64,000 nt of DNA from Batkoa obscura (lineage: Eukaryota > Entomophthoromycota > Entomophthoromycetes > Entomophthorales > Batkoaceae). The stretch lies in NCBI GenBank assembly GCA_030770535.1, contig JASVEC010000022.1:496001-560000 (forward strand), read 5' to 3'. Made by a program: the position numbers and the translations under genes. Positions 1-11,667 of the stretch are shown here, one piece after another. Below the pieces are notes generated by a model that ran no database searches, was not told the origin of the DNA, and saw only the letters and a program-made list of their open reading frames with translations. The stretch's first letter is position 1. Every line of letters starts with the position of its first letter.

Positions 1-3000
1 TTAATTTGATCTCAAATCTACAAAGTACTTATTATTTGTCTTTATTAAATTATTATAAAATATAATATTTATTAATATTTTAGTAGTAATACATAATTAT
101 ATAGTTTTTTAAAGACTCAGTTTTAAAATCTAATTTATATCAAAGAATTTAATTTTTAATATTATTTAACATGATTTTTAAATATCAAATAACGAATTTG
201 TTACTTGTTGATTGTGGCCTATTAACTATATTATTTCATTATGTTATTTTTAGATTGATAACTGTTCTTTAAAAGTATATTTCTAAAATCTTTTTTAAAA
301 TCTTTAATTTTCAAAACAACTATAAGAATAAAATTTCATAAAAAAGAAAAAAAATTGCATAAACAAAGATAACAATACTCAATGAAAAGCATTAACTAGA
401 ACTGTGATGGCTCCTTCTGATTATGTCAATCTCATTGCGTATCAATGAGATTCCCCAGATCTCATATAAAAATCAATTAATGATAATTACAATAAATCAT
501 GATTTTAATAAAGTTATTTATTTTATAGTATCATAAAAGTATCCGCTATTTTAAAAGTATAATTAGTTGAAATATTAATTAGTTCAAATATTAATTTGAA
601 CAATAAATTATTCTTAGATTCTTTATCAAATCTATTTGATATATTGTATCATTCCTTCTAATAACTTTATCAAAAAGTTAGCATCATCTAGCACTGAGGC
701 TAAGGAGTGGCCCTCTCTAACTATTGATGGGCCATATAGATGGTTTTTACCTTAGCCAAGTCTATAACTCCAACGTTTATTACTTTATTGACTATCTCAC
801 TTATTACACTCTCAGCAACAGTAACTATTCAAGCGCTCAACGTTTCAAGCTGGTAACGCTCTAGCTTTTTAGGATTGAAATTGGGCCTATGAAGAGATGA
901 ATAGTATGTTTAAAGTTAAAAGTTAAATAAAAGAAAAATTGTATATTTTTTTAAAGAACACTATCCATTAATGAAAGATGGTTTGAGTGAATTATATATA
1001 TTATTCCGGAAGATTTAGAAAAAGTTTAGAAAATTTGAAATAAACAGAACAGCCCTTGAAGACCAGAGCTAACTTTTGTTATCTTGACTTATTCTATTAA
1101 ACTTAAATTAGAAATAAACATTAATTATTTATTCTCTAATAATAACGCAATTAGATGATTGCAGACGAATGTGAAATAGCAACTGGTAGCATTTTTACAA
1201 GTTAATAGCGATTTTTTTTTAATTTTTTGAGCAGAGAACTCCCAAGTAGTAAACTTAATCAATGATAAAAGGGATTAAAGAAGAGGAGCAGCTAGCTACA
1301 ATGGCAAGGCATCTCTATCCTTAAGGTTTTTTTCCAACCTAATTTTAGCAAAATCAAAATCAGTCTTCCATGCAATATACAATTTTATAAGTATAGAGTG
1401 AACCAAAGGGACTGACTTTTCTACTCAAAAAGAAAGGTTCGTATGGATTTTATAGGCGATCCACATAACAGAGAGACTGAAACAAGCTAAAAAAGTAGGA
1501 TAAAAATCCTGTATGTAACTAATTATATTATATATATCAAGCAAAAAGCTACGTAGGCTATAACTAATAACTGAAATACAATGACACTATAGGGTATTAA
1601 GTTAGAGCAGGTGAAAAACGACGTTTGATAGAAACTTCAAGCTTATTACAAAAAGGGTAGTTAGGGTCAACTTCAGATTTGTATAGATGAATAACTATTC
1701 TATTGGAAAAAGCCTGATTAGCAAGTTTCCAGGCTAGCACTAAATGTTTACCACTTAACTATTTAAATTTAAGCCATTTAAGATAAGCAGAAAAAGGGGG
1801 GATGAAGTGGTTTACACAAAATTAAGTACTAATTTTTATTTGACCTTTTCTAATAGCAATATTTTAAAAAATAAAATCTGAACAAAGCATTGATATTAAT
1901 CTATATAAAAAACTCTAGAATATGCAAAAAATATTATAAAGTATTTCAATAACTAATTTTTAATAATAAGTATTAATATAAATACATATACTAACTTTAT
2001 GACTTGTTTAGATCTTTACAAAAAATAAACTACCCAAACTAATTTTTGGTGATTGTGAATAATATTAAACATGACAATAGCTATTAAAAAATATAGCTAT
2101 TTATTAACTTAATAAATTAATTTAATTATAATAAAAATAATAAGTCGACTGTAGTAATTTGTAACATTCTTTTTTGTATTTATCAGATAGATCTCAGCAT
2201 TTTTCATATAGTTTATTACAGATTTTACTACTTCTTCTAATTTCAATCGAGGATTTAAACCCTTCAAATGATTAGGTTTTATTAGTTACTTTGGCTTCTG
2301 AAAGAGTTGCAGCAATCTTAGAAAGAGAGATAATGATAAATGGTACAGTAGCTTGAAATTTTATTTTTTACAATTTTAATGATATTTATATATTATATTG
2401 ATAAAAATTTTATACACTAATTTTTTTTATAGGTCGGATTTGAATTGGATATACAATAAACAATTATTTCTATATATCTTTTTATTGGTAAAGGGTTATA
2501 AATAATGATAATAGGTTTATTTCAAAAAAGATCAATGTTCTTGATTTTTTTTATACTTTCAAAGTAATAAAATTTCCATGTAGTTTATTAACAAATAATA
2601 CTGATAAAAACAATAACCAAAAATCAATGCTTTATTGCTTTAATATTCATTAATGATTTGACTATACCTTAAATAAATGTAATCTTTTTTATAATACACT
2701 AATTAATAAAGAAAACTAAACAGTTGTTTTGAATCTTAGTTGAAAATAAGCTAACTATAGTAAACAATAATTATTTTATTATACCTGTGTTTTAGAAAAT
2801 TATATATTACTACTCATTTTATCATAATACTATCAATAAGTAATTGGATTAAATCATTCTATAAAATCATTAATTTATTCTAAACTTCAGTTTGATTTAC
2901 TTTATTTGATTATTTTATGACTATTTCATTTTGTTAATAAATATTGACCAATGATCAAGCGCAAAACCCGATAAATTTAAAAACAGTATAAAAAGTGCTA

Positions 3001-3935
3001 TTAACTTTCAAGCGAAAATATAATATTCATAGGTATAGTATTACATTAACTAATCTTTAAGTTAAGAATCATTGATAAACAGCATACCATCACTGTATAA
3101 CAAGTTTATTAAATTGCAATTGTAATATTTAAAGCAAATGTTTTTAATCATTTATTTAATGAAATAATACCCAAAATCGATAGTTCTATTTCAATTTTAG
3201 AAGATCAGAATTAATGAATAATATACTTCCATTTTAAATAAATACATGATTAATTATAATCTCATTTGAATATTTTTAGTAATTAAAATCCGAATTCGTC
3301 ATTTGTTATACTTTTTTGATTTATATCTTCATCTATAATTTTTTATTAGCTTATAAAATAAGTATTTATTTAAGATAATAATTAAACTAGATATTTAATA
3401 AACTTTTATATCAAATATAAATTATCAGTTAGTTTTTTAGATTGTCTTTTTATATCTTTATTTTTTTTAAATCTAGTTTTATTTTAAATAACTTTGATTT
3501 ATTATCAATCAAGTTAATAGCTATATTTACTATTTACAATACAATCGTTATGAAATATAAAATATTTTACGAAAATAGAATCATTAAAAGTGTTCTAACT
3601 AAAATTCTGAAACCAAGAATTAAGTGACGCAACAAAATTAAAAAGTCAAATTTGGTAAAATGAATTTAAGTAATAATTACTAATTACAGAAAAGTGTCAA
3701 CAATCTCGGGTTTTGAATATAATATATTCAAAAAAGGCTAAAAGCTTTTTCATTAATAAATTTTCAGTATTTTTCAGTATTTTTTTCGTGATACTGAAAT
3801 TAATTCAACAACATAATAATGATGTTTCATACTTATAATAATGTATAATAAACTAAGCCTATTAATCAATAAAGGTATGTAAACAAAATAGGTTACTAAA
3901 ATCGAATTATAAAAAACATTAAGTGTCTTCAAAAG
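1..3935. other. Gene-free AT-rich region
   Basis: No coding region with family resemblance was seen on either strand. Open frames here are short, low-complexity and Ile/Phe/Lys-rich, as expected by chance in such AT-rich DNA. About 390-1830 is less AT-rich than its surroundings and is full of stops in every frame, which suggests an old decayed insertion. I could not assign it to a family. Confidence 0.6.
3706..3852 (+). promoter_or_regulatory. Shared upstream block and TATA-like site of the first defensin-like gene
   Basis: Positions 3706-3763 resemble 5481-5543, which lies upstream of the second paralogue. Both have a GGGTTTTGA- or GGGATTTTGA-like core, then an A-run with AAAAGGCTAAAAGC or AAAAGGATAAAAAC, then a T-run ending in ATTAATAA. 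A TATA-like stretch lies near 3844-3852, about 85-90 bp before the start codon. The duplication therefore appears to include regulatory DNA. The assignment is by inspection only. Confidence 0.4.
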
Positions 3936-4178
3936 ATGAAATTTCAATCTGCTTTATTGATTAGCGTTGCTTCTCTCTCCACTGTTATTGCTGCTACTCC
4001 AGAAGCTAAAATTGCAAGTGAAATCCAAGCGTGTGGAGCTGCTGGCTCATGCAAAGGAATTGGTGGTGGGAAATTATGTAATGATCGTTGTAAGAAATGT
4101 TCTGGTCCAACTGGACCTTATAAAAAAGGAGAATGTTGTGGTTGGGGCTGGTTAACTTGTTGTTGTTATTATGAATAA
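3936..4178 (+). CDS. Secreted ten-cysteine plectasin-like (CS-alpha-beta defensin-like) peptide, copy 1
   Basis: An 80-residue protein with no intron. Residues 1-19/20 form a typical signal peptide (MKFQ, a hydrophobic core, then VIA/A). The mature part of about 60 residues has ten cysteines at 33, 39, 48, 52, 55, 67, 68, 75, 76 and 77. C48-x3-C52, then G-E-C67, then C75-x-C77 near the end followed by a tyrosine, is the CS-alpha-beta defensin signature, and the order and tail (CNxxCK, KKGEC, CCCYY) recall the fungal defensin plectasin. Two or more extra disulfides would go beyond plectasin's three. It is paired with a close paralogue 1.9 kb downstream on the same strand. The likely role is a secreted antimicrobial or host/microbe-interaction peptide, inferred from fold pattern only. 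An unrelated knottin-like cysteine-rich effector is the alternative. Confidence 0.75.
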   Translation: MKFQSALLISVASLSTVIAATPEAKIASEIQACGAAGSCKGIGGGKLCNDRCKKCSGPTGPYKKGECCGWGWLTCCCYYE

Positions 4179-5480
4179 AGTTGAAAGGTTTAAGTTAATA
4201 AAAGAGGATTATATTGAAAGTATTTTTATTTTTAAATGGTTTCGTTGTAGTACATCTATCACTATAATTTTCATTTAAAGTAATAGGTTTTTTATGGCTA
4301 TATGTTTTACTATACCTTAATAAACACTTACTGTTTATCAATGACATTAAGATTTATAAAAGAATGAATTTTATTAATTAAAATTCCATAACTTTATTAG
4401 CTATGCTTCTATATTTATTAGCTTATATATATTAAAATGCTATTATTTTGATATAAATACAAGATATATAAATAAAGCTTATAATACTTAAACTTTAAAA
4501 TAATTATAAGTGATAAATAAAAACAAAAAATTTAGTAGGTCTTTTAAGCTAATTACTACAGCATATTGGTAAAAAAGTTATGTTAAATCATAATGGAATT
4601 AAACTATATAATACTTGATTTTAATTAGAGAAATATTTTAAAAGCTTTTAATAAAGATACAATAAGATCAACTCAAATGAAGTTAAAAGCCCAATAGAAT
4701 ACAAATAGATTTTTTTGATTCATTCTGAATTTACCAAAGCTTTATAAATTAAGGCTGGGAAAATAGCTCAAGTTGAATGTGAACTAACCTATAATATAAT
4801 ATTAGTACATTTTAAAGCGGAAACTAAATAACTGATGTACAACATTGAATTATTTAAAGCTTAATCTGATATTCCAAAATCATAAAAAAGAGAAGCAAAT
4901 GTTTCAATATGTATGCTCAATGATGTAGTGCTTAAATTCAAATATTGTTTCTTGATTTCGATTTCAAATACAAGAAATATACTTGCACTTTGAAATAGAT
5001 ACAGTACCAATCATAAGGTCATTTCATCATTTATAAGTTTTTCAATACTGAACTGAAACCTTATTCATTTTTAAACCTGTTTAGTTTATATCATTATAAC
5101 TACTGGTTTAAATTTATTACAATATATCTGCTTACTTTTAATAAGTGGTTTATGTATTTTGTTTGGCGAATTTATGTAGAAACTGTCGAATGTAAACTAG
5201 TTTGTTAATTTTTCTTCTTATTTATATGCTTAAAATAAAAACAACTTTATATTGGATACTTCGATCTGTTATTATTTAACTATATAATGATACAAGATAA
5301 ACATGAATACAAACTTTTATCGTTCATGTTTGACAGTTTATTTCATAAATTAACTAATAAGTGTTACAACTCTAAAATGCAATTCTAAGAATTGTGATAT
5401 AACAATTAAAAAAGTCAAGTGAAAAAAAAACGAAATTAGAAAGATAGTTACTAAGTTTAGTAAAGTGCTAAAAAAAATTT
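4179..5480. other. Spacer between the two defensin-like genes
   Basis: AT-rich sequence with no gene, RNA gene or recognisable element seen. The two paralogous genes it separates are in direct orientation, so it is the spacer of a tandem duplication. Confidence 0.5.
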
Positions 5481-5749
5481 TGGGATTTTGATTTAAATAT
5501 CCTCTAAAAAAGGATAAAAACTTTTTTATTAATAAGAGATAGAGGACTAATGTCTATTACCAGTGGTAATGATTGTAAGTCCTTTAAACAGTAAATAGGA
5601 CTACTTTTAATAGGCTAAGAATTCAACCAAAATAGATAGTAATAACTAACAAAAATACTATTTTAATAACTAAATAATTTAATGTTTTAACAATTCAATT
5701 ACGACAGGTTGATAAAAATTACCTCAATACAGATAAAGTATATAAATAA
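5481..5749 (+). promoter_or_regulatory. Promoter region of the second defensin-like gene
   Basis: Positions 5481-5543 match the block upstream of copy 1. A clear TATA element (TATATAAATAAA) lies at about 5739-5750, roughly 50 bp before the ATG at 5797. An imperfect 41-bp palindrome lies between the two. These features are seen directly, but their regulatory role is inferred. Confidence 0.45.
5543..5583. repeat. Imperfect palindrome upstream of defensin-like copy 2
   Basis: Outer arms AGGACT/AGTCCT enclose a perfect 15-bp inverted repeat (ATTACCA-G-TGGTAAT, 5556-5570). I did not find it upstream of copy 1. It could be a dimeric transcription-factor site or chance. Confidence 0.4.
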
Positions 5750-5796
5750 AAGAGAATTAATACTTATTAATCATAAAAACAATATTATAAAAAACA

Positions 5797-6039
5797 ATGA
5801 AATTTCAAACCACTTTATTATTCGCTATTGCTTCCCTTTCCGCCATCCTTGCCGCTGCTCCAGAAGGTAAAATAGCTAATGAGATTCAGGAATGTGGTGC
5901 TGCTGGATCATGTAAAGCACCAGGAGGAGGTAAATTATGTAATGATCGCTGTAAGAGATGCTCAGGTCCATCGGGTAGATACAAGAAAGGTGAATGTTGT
6001 GGTCTTTTATGGTTAACCTGCTGTTGTTATTATGAATAA
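5797..6039 (+). CDS. Secreted ten-cysteine plectasin-like (CS-alpha-beta defensin-like) peptide, copy 2
   Basis: An 80-residue, intronless paralogue of the gene at 3936. By hand count 61 of 80 residues are identical, and about 50 of 61 after the signal peptide. All ten cysteines and their spacing are conserved: C-x5-C-x8-C-x3-C-x2-C-x11-CC-x6-CCC. Differences fall mainly in the signal peptide and at exposed-looking positions, for example residue 32 (A/E), residue 61 (P/R) and 70-71 (WG/LL). Conservation of every cysteine and of the GGGKLCNDRC and YKKGECC blocks argues that both copies are functional. The predicted product is a small cationic secreted defensin-like peptide. Target and activity cannot be read from sequence. 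Confidence 0.75.
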   Translation: MKFQTTLLFAIASLSAILAAAPEGKIANEIQECGAAGSCKAPGGGKLCNDRCKRCSGPSGRYKKGECCGLLWLTCCCYYE

Positions 6040-6698
6040 ATTCCTTAAGAGCTTATAAATGATAGTATGTATTGGACTTTTTTTATTTTACATGGAAAGT
6101 GGTAGGTTGGGTGCCAATTATTATACCACTAGTTTAATCTGTTGGGTTTTTAGTTAAATCATAGTAAATAAAAATTTATCAGATTAAACATTTATTGCTT
6201 ATAAACCTTAAAGAAATTAATATAAAAGTTTTTATTAGTACTTTGGTGTTTTCAATTATCAGTTTTACTTTTATAATGACAACGTGGCTTTACGTTGAAA
6301 ACTTGAATAAAAGTCAATTTGAAATAAAATTTATACTATTCAAATATCAAAAGCTATGATAGATAAATATATATAAAATAAAGATACATCAAGTACATTA
6401 CTTATACAATTGTTGTAACTAACTATCTATTAATGTTGCATATTGTATAGTTCAACCAATATTTAAGTAAAGGTAGTTTTTAAATAAAAGCTTATAAAGA
6501 TTAGTATATCAATTTAATAGAATAACAAAAAATATCTTAGAAACTAGAAACATATATAAATAATTTAACCATAGTTCTAGAATTTACACATTTCAATTTT
6601 TAATATTTTAATTAAGTATGTCAATCTATTAATTTATAATTTTAAACACTATATAAAAGCTTATCATCAGTCTTACAATATTTTAATGAAAACTGGAT
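6040..6698. other. AT-rich spacer
   Basis: Nothing recognisable beyond 3' flanks of the convergent neighbours. Confidence 0.5.
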
Positions 6699-8043
6699 TT
6701 AGCCCTTATTAAATACCTTCATATGCTCTTTGAAAGCAGCACAAAGCAAACCAATAGCTCTTCCTTCACTTAACATAACGATATGTTGTGCATTCATGAT
6801 ATAAGCAAAAGAAAACTTATATTCGGGGGAAAATCGAATACAACTACCACCAATCCCACCCCAACCATAGAAGGATACGCTTGAGTACTCTCCAAGTTCC
6901 TTATATCTAAATACCCCCAAAACCTCCTTTAGTCATCTCTGTTTCTCTAAAAATTGCTACATCGGTCGCTTTAATGCCTTCACTTATTGCTTCTTTTATT
7001 TCAGACTCACTTATGAATCTTTTGTAATGTAATATTCCTTCATTAGCAAAGATAGCACCCATGGTACCAAGCTAAACTCAATAGGTTAACCAAAAATTTT
7101 AAAAATACAATGATTTTACCGATTTCGCGTTACTATGGCCATTAAAACTAGGAGATTCAATGGTCCTAAGATCAGTAGCATTAGCAAAAGCTCGATCTTT
7201 TGATACTTTTAAACGAAAGATCTTAGACGAATTTGAATCTTTTTTAATAACACTTTTATCATACTTAACAGCCTTACTCCCAATCATTCGTTCAGGTAAA
7301 AAAAGAGTCAAAATGTCTAAGATAGGATAATTATACCATCTTGCTCTACGATGACTATTTGATTCTTCTAATGCTAGATAAAATTCTATGTTGTACTCTG
7401 GATTGATTTCTTCTTTAAATAATTGTCCAATGCTACGCTCTTTCTTATCAACTGTTTTCACGATTTCATTAAGGATTAAGCCTCTTGTTATACCATGGTA
7501 GCATCGTACTTTCTTACCGTCATATTCGTGTGGTGTATTAGCAATGATAGTTTTAAGCTTATTAGTATCATATACTTCCTCATAAGTTGGCTCCGGATTC
7601 ATCAAAAAAGGTACCCCTCCTTCATGACGTAGCAGATCAGCCAATGTCACTTCACCTTTATTACCATTACCAAATTCAGGCCAATATGTAATTATCTTCT
7701 CATCATAATCAAGTAGTCCTTGGTCTACTAATCTAGCAATAACAGCACTTGTCTATAAAATAGTTATTAAAACAAGCCCGATGTTTTGAAAATAGAACTA
7801 CCATAAATTTTGAAGATGAAAATACTATGTTCAAAGTGGATGAAGTATATGGTATCTTCTTTTCAAAGTCTTGATAACCGCCATAAAGCTCAACTACTGG
7901 TATTTCTTTATTGTATACTACTACTGAAGCTCCAACTTCAAGTCCTCGATCAAAATGATCTTTGAATACTTCTTTTACTTGTTTATAATCGTCCTCACAT
8001 ATACCTTCTATTGGATAGTCTGGTTTACTAAACCCAAAGAACC
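6699..8043 (-). CDS. Beta-lactamase-fold serine hydrolase (esterase/LACTB-like), 5' end unresolved, apparent frameshift
   Basis: Three exons are visible on the minus strand: 7802-8043, 7120-7752 and 6699-7071, with 48-49 bp GT-AG introns. The product starts within FGFSKPDYPIEG, carries the class C/EstB nucleophile motif S-x-x-K (SSSKFM), then TLADLLRHEGG, then YHGITRG at the Tyr-motif position, and ends with a GWGGIGGS block where the family has HxG or WGG. This is the beta-lactamase-related esterase/peptidase family, with hydrolysis of an ester or amide through an acyl-serine. The first exon was not resolved: the visible 5' end opens at a splice acceptor and lacks a Met. A hydrophobic stretch readable near 8100-8160 may be a membrane anchor. 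In the last exon the frame breaks in a G-run at about 6909-6920. Two frames, both clearly family-like, meet there. It is either one inserted base in an assembly homopolymer or a young pseudogene. Confidence 0.65.
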
Positions 8044-10084
8044 TATAATATTAAGGAAAGAATTCACTTTCGTTTAATATTTTTTCACTAAAATAAATAA
8101 GAATAACAATCGAAACTACAATTGACTGAAAAATAATTGACAATATGGTTCTATTGTTTTTTGTATATTAAATCGGTTACTTATATGTATTCATATGCAA
8201 TTTCATGCTACTCACCTTAATTCATTAGCATGGAAGTATACCGTTTATATTATATAAATGAAAAACCTGGGTGTATAAGTAACAAAACTCAAATCGGAAT
8301 TAATAATTATAGAAAACATTGTAAAGTTCATTTAACATTGAGCCAATGTAATATACCAGAATATGTTTATTCATATAATAAAACTATTAGTTAATTTGTT
8401 TAAGATTTAGTAAATTTTTTAATACAAGGTCAAAATTTGAATTAACTAAAGTTCTCGGTTCTTATCTCCCTATATCTTTATACGAGGATGTATTTTCTTG
8501 CCTGAGGGTTTTACTGATAGCTTTTCCACTCAAATAGCGCTTAAAAGATGGAGAAAGTAATGAAACCAAAAAAAACACCCCCATGTTGTTTAATTTCTTT
8601 CTTTCTTTCTTAAATAAACCAACCATTCCGTACGGATGGGTAGCCTAAAAGAATTGACACCATTAATCTAATACAACAAAAATAGTCATTTCCTTTTTCC
8701 CATCTTTATTTTCTAGAAAATTTACATCGCCTATTTAATTAGAAAATCTTAAAAATAAGAGACCAATGTTTAAGTGTATTAATATCAACATATGTAAAGG
8801 AGATTGTTTATAAAGTCTACACCTTAGATCCCTTCAAAACCCTTAGCCAAATACCTCTCAGAGATAAGCTACCGCTATAATCCCTTATTTGTCTGATAAA
8901 TAAAACACTTGTGCTTCAAATCCTCTGAACTCCCAAAAAAGATATTAACATTATGAATTCACGCAGTTTTGTAATTCAGAGATATTCTCACCTTTGTTTT
9001 ACCACAATAATAGTTAACTAAAGCTTTAGGCAAATATGACAATGGATAGTTGTCTAATTTAAATCATGGGATTTAGAATTTTAATAGCATTTTATCCTTG
9101 AATGTGCCCAAATAACAGGTATGTGTAGATAATATATCGATTTTAACATTACTATAATAATGCCAGTTTGATACAAAAAATATTAGCTTTAGTAAATCCT
9201 CTTTCATAAATTTGAAAAAGTATAAATTTGATAGATAGTAACTATTTTAAATTACAATAAAGCTCATCAGTTGCTTGCTTTAAAATCCAATATTAAAGTA
9301 AACTTGATAACTATATAGTCTAAACATGTTGTATATGTGATATATATTTATCTAAAATATATAATGTAATTTTTTATATCACTATTTTGTTCATTTTTAA
9401 AGCAACTTGAAGTTCAAAACAATTGTCAATTAATTTATTAGATAAAAGACGTTCACAAATAGTAAATCTATATAAACTTTACCACTCGATAAGTAATTTA
9501 AAATATTAAAATCTTTCAGAGTTTTTACATAGCATGCTTTACTAAACAATTTAAACAAACCAGTGAGAGTTTAAATGTTAGTAAATGTTAGTAAATGATA
9601 AAAATGTTTACTAAAAAAGCTTGACTTTAGCTTATTCAAGGACAATAATTGATAAGAAAAAACAAATATCTTTATTAGATTTTTAATTTAATTCAATAAT
9701 TAACTACAATGCCTTGAAATATATAATAACATTGAACTTTGTATTGTTCTTAATAAATAATTAACTTAAAAAATATGTTAAAATTAAATGACGCAAATAA
9801 TTATACGGAGTTGAATTTTGGCTTAATATTATTTGTTAAACTGTCAATTTTGGCAAATTAAAATGCACAAACAGCAAGTATAATCCAATCAAAGGGGTAT
9901 TAATGATATCAAAGTTCAATCCGAGAGAAACTGAAACAGTTAAAGATTACAATCGTGAACAAGGTTTACATAACAACTTAAGCTATCAGGCTAGCTTTGA
10001 ATTTATACTATTATTAATTAAATAGCTTTCCAACATTTCACCTTTGACTTTGACCCTACAATATCAATTTTAATAACTAGCAAG
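8044..10084. other. Gene-free AT-rich region with one MITE
   Basis: Contains the MITE copy at 8481-8584 and perhaps the missing first exon of the upstream hydrolase gene near 8050-8230. A short imperfect direct repeat (TTAGTAAATG units) lies at about 9580-9600. No other feature seen. Confidence 0.5.
8481..8584 (-). mobile_element. MITE family 1, reverse orientation
   Basis: About 104 bp with ends resembling GAGGATGTATTTT and AAAACACCCCC, and the family core (CTCAAATAGCGCTTAAAAGATGG). It is a diverged member of the eight-copy family defined at 63188. Confidence 0.75.
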
Positions 10085-11128
10085 ATGAGCAACGCAATTG
10101 AAAATAAACAAACTTCAATAAAGGGGAACGGAGCCGCAAATAATAATGCATCTCAAAGTATCACCAACCCAGAAACTACGCACTCTTTAAACTTTGTAAA
10201 TTATTTATTTTTCTTTTTGTTTATATCTAAATTGTTTAGGGTTCTATTTCAGGAAACGCTGGAGAAACTTCAAGTTGGATTTTGGATTTAAATGTGCGTG
10301 TTGTAACTATCCAAGGCAAAGAATTTACTGGGAGAGTGTATACTTACGATACTATTGCAAACATTCTCGTTATAATGGCTGAAAGTAAGGAACCCATAAA
10401 AGAAAATAAGAGCCCAACTGCTGAACGTGATGAGCGTTATAATTTTAAAATTATCAAAATCAATGCCATTAAGTCTATTTCTCCAGTGGATCCTACTGAC
10501 ATACTAATCAATGAAACTAAAGCCCAATCTACTCCTCTGGATCTCTATTTAGAATCTACTGGTATCCAACCCCATTATGTTAATATGAATGCTGTTGTTC
10601 AGCGTCATCATAAAGCTATCTCTGACACGATTGATCTTAATAAGAAAACTAACCGTAATGCTCCAGAAAATGGACAAGAAATTTTTAATGCGCTAAGCAA
10701 AATGTAAGTATTTTTATTACTTTTATTTTTAGTTTAACAAATTATTTTTAGGTTCCCTTGTAAATGGGACAAAAATGACATTGTTGTTCTTGATGAAGTA
10801 GTTATTAAACCACCATATACACCGGATAATTGTTTTTCGATTTCACCAGCTTACGACAAAACTTTGGATCGTATTAAAAGAACGGTAAGAATATGCTTAT
10901 AGATTTGTAATATTTTTATTATTTGTTTATTAGCTTGAAGCTGAAAGAAAGAAACTTAGTGCTAACTTTAAAAGTAATGAAAAGCCACCATCACCATCTA
11001 GAAAATCAACTTCTTCCCCTAAAAAAACAAACTCAAAAAGAAATTCGCCTACACTTAATAAAAAAGAAAATGTGGCTGGGGACACAGGTGTAAATAACAA
11101 TAAAAAAGACCTTAAAAAGAAAGTTTAA
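10085..11128 (+). CDS. LSM12: LSM12 homologue (LSM plus anticodon-binding-like domain)
   Basis: Four exons: 10085-10195, 10240-10703, 10752-10884 and 10934-11128. They give about 300 residues with the frame continuous across all three introns. A short Ser/Asn/Thr-rich N-terminus is followed by an Sm-like half (about residues 45-110, ILDLNVRVVTIQGKEFTGRV) and then the AD domain, recognised by FPCKW, DIVVLDEVVIKPPY and the following NC, as in human LSM12. The C-terminus is Lys/Ser-rich and probably disordered. LSM12 proteins associate with ataxin-2/Pbp1 in RNA granules and translation control. In animals LSM12 also binds NAADP. The gene is convergent with SPT6. Confidence 0.88.
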
Positions 11129-11667
11129 GCTTTTTAAACTCATCGATTAATTATTGCTGTGCTGCCGTCTCTGAGTGTGTCCTCTTCCCTTGGAGCGCTC
11201 TCATGATAGCTTATAAAAATAAAATTAAAAAGATATTGAACTTTAAATTATCTTTTCTATTGCTTAGGATAATTTAGTGATGAAAAATATTAGTTGTGTA
11301 AATATTCTACTACTTTAAAGAATATTAATTTTGAATTTTAAGTTATTCATCTAAAGATTAATAATTTATAATTAAATCTTGTCAAATTAAAAACAACTTT
11401 ATATAATCCCACTCACTACTATCATAAAAAAAAGTTTAAAAAATTTACTAACATTTTTAATGTTTATTTAGTTTCAATAATAGACTTCGCTACTACTACT
11501 TGTTAGAAAAATTTGATTAGATGAAATATAAAATATCAAGTTGCATAATATGCTTTACTTTTATTTTATTTTTGAGATCATTTCTTGTTAGTTAAAAAAA
11601 ACCTATAAAAGGTAATACCAAAGGAAATATAAAAGTTATAGTAAATCAAAATAGTGATGCTAATACC
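11129..11667. other. Convergent spacer with a GC-rich island
   Basis: 3' flanks of LSM12 and SPT6. About 11154-11211 is roughly half G+C in surroundings that are near 20-25% G+C. On the minus strand it follows an acceptor-like TTTTTATAAG and reads as a short basic peptide, so it could be a terminal exon, a small RNA or a relic. Not assigned. Confidence 0.4.

Noticed and set aside
3442-3627. 61-codon open frame
   Set aside because: Low-complexity Phe/Ile/Lys composition, no start context or family likeness. Expected by chance in AT-rich DNA.
9560-9605. Short direct repeats as a possible CRISPR-like or satellite array
   Set aside because: Only two or three imperfect units with no regular spacing. 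No CRISPR array is expected or seen in this eukaryotic DNA.
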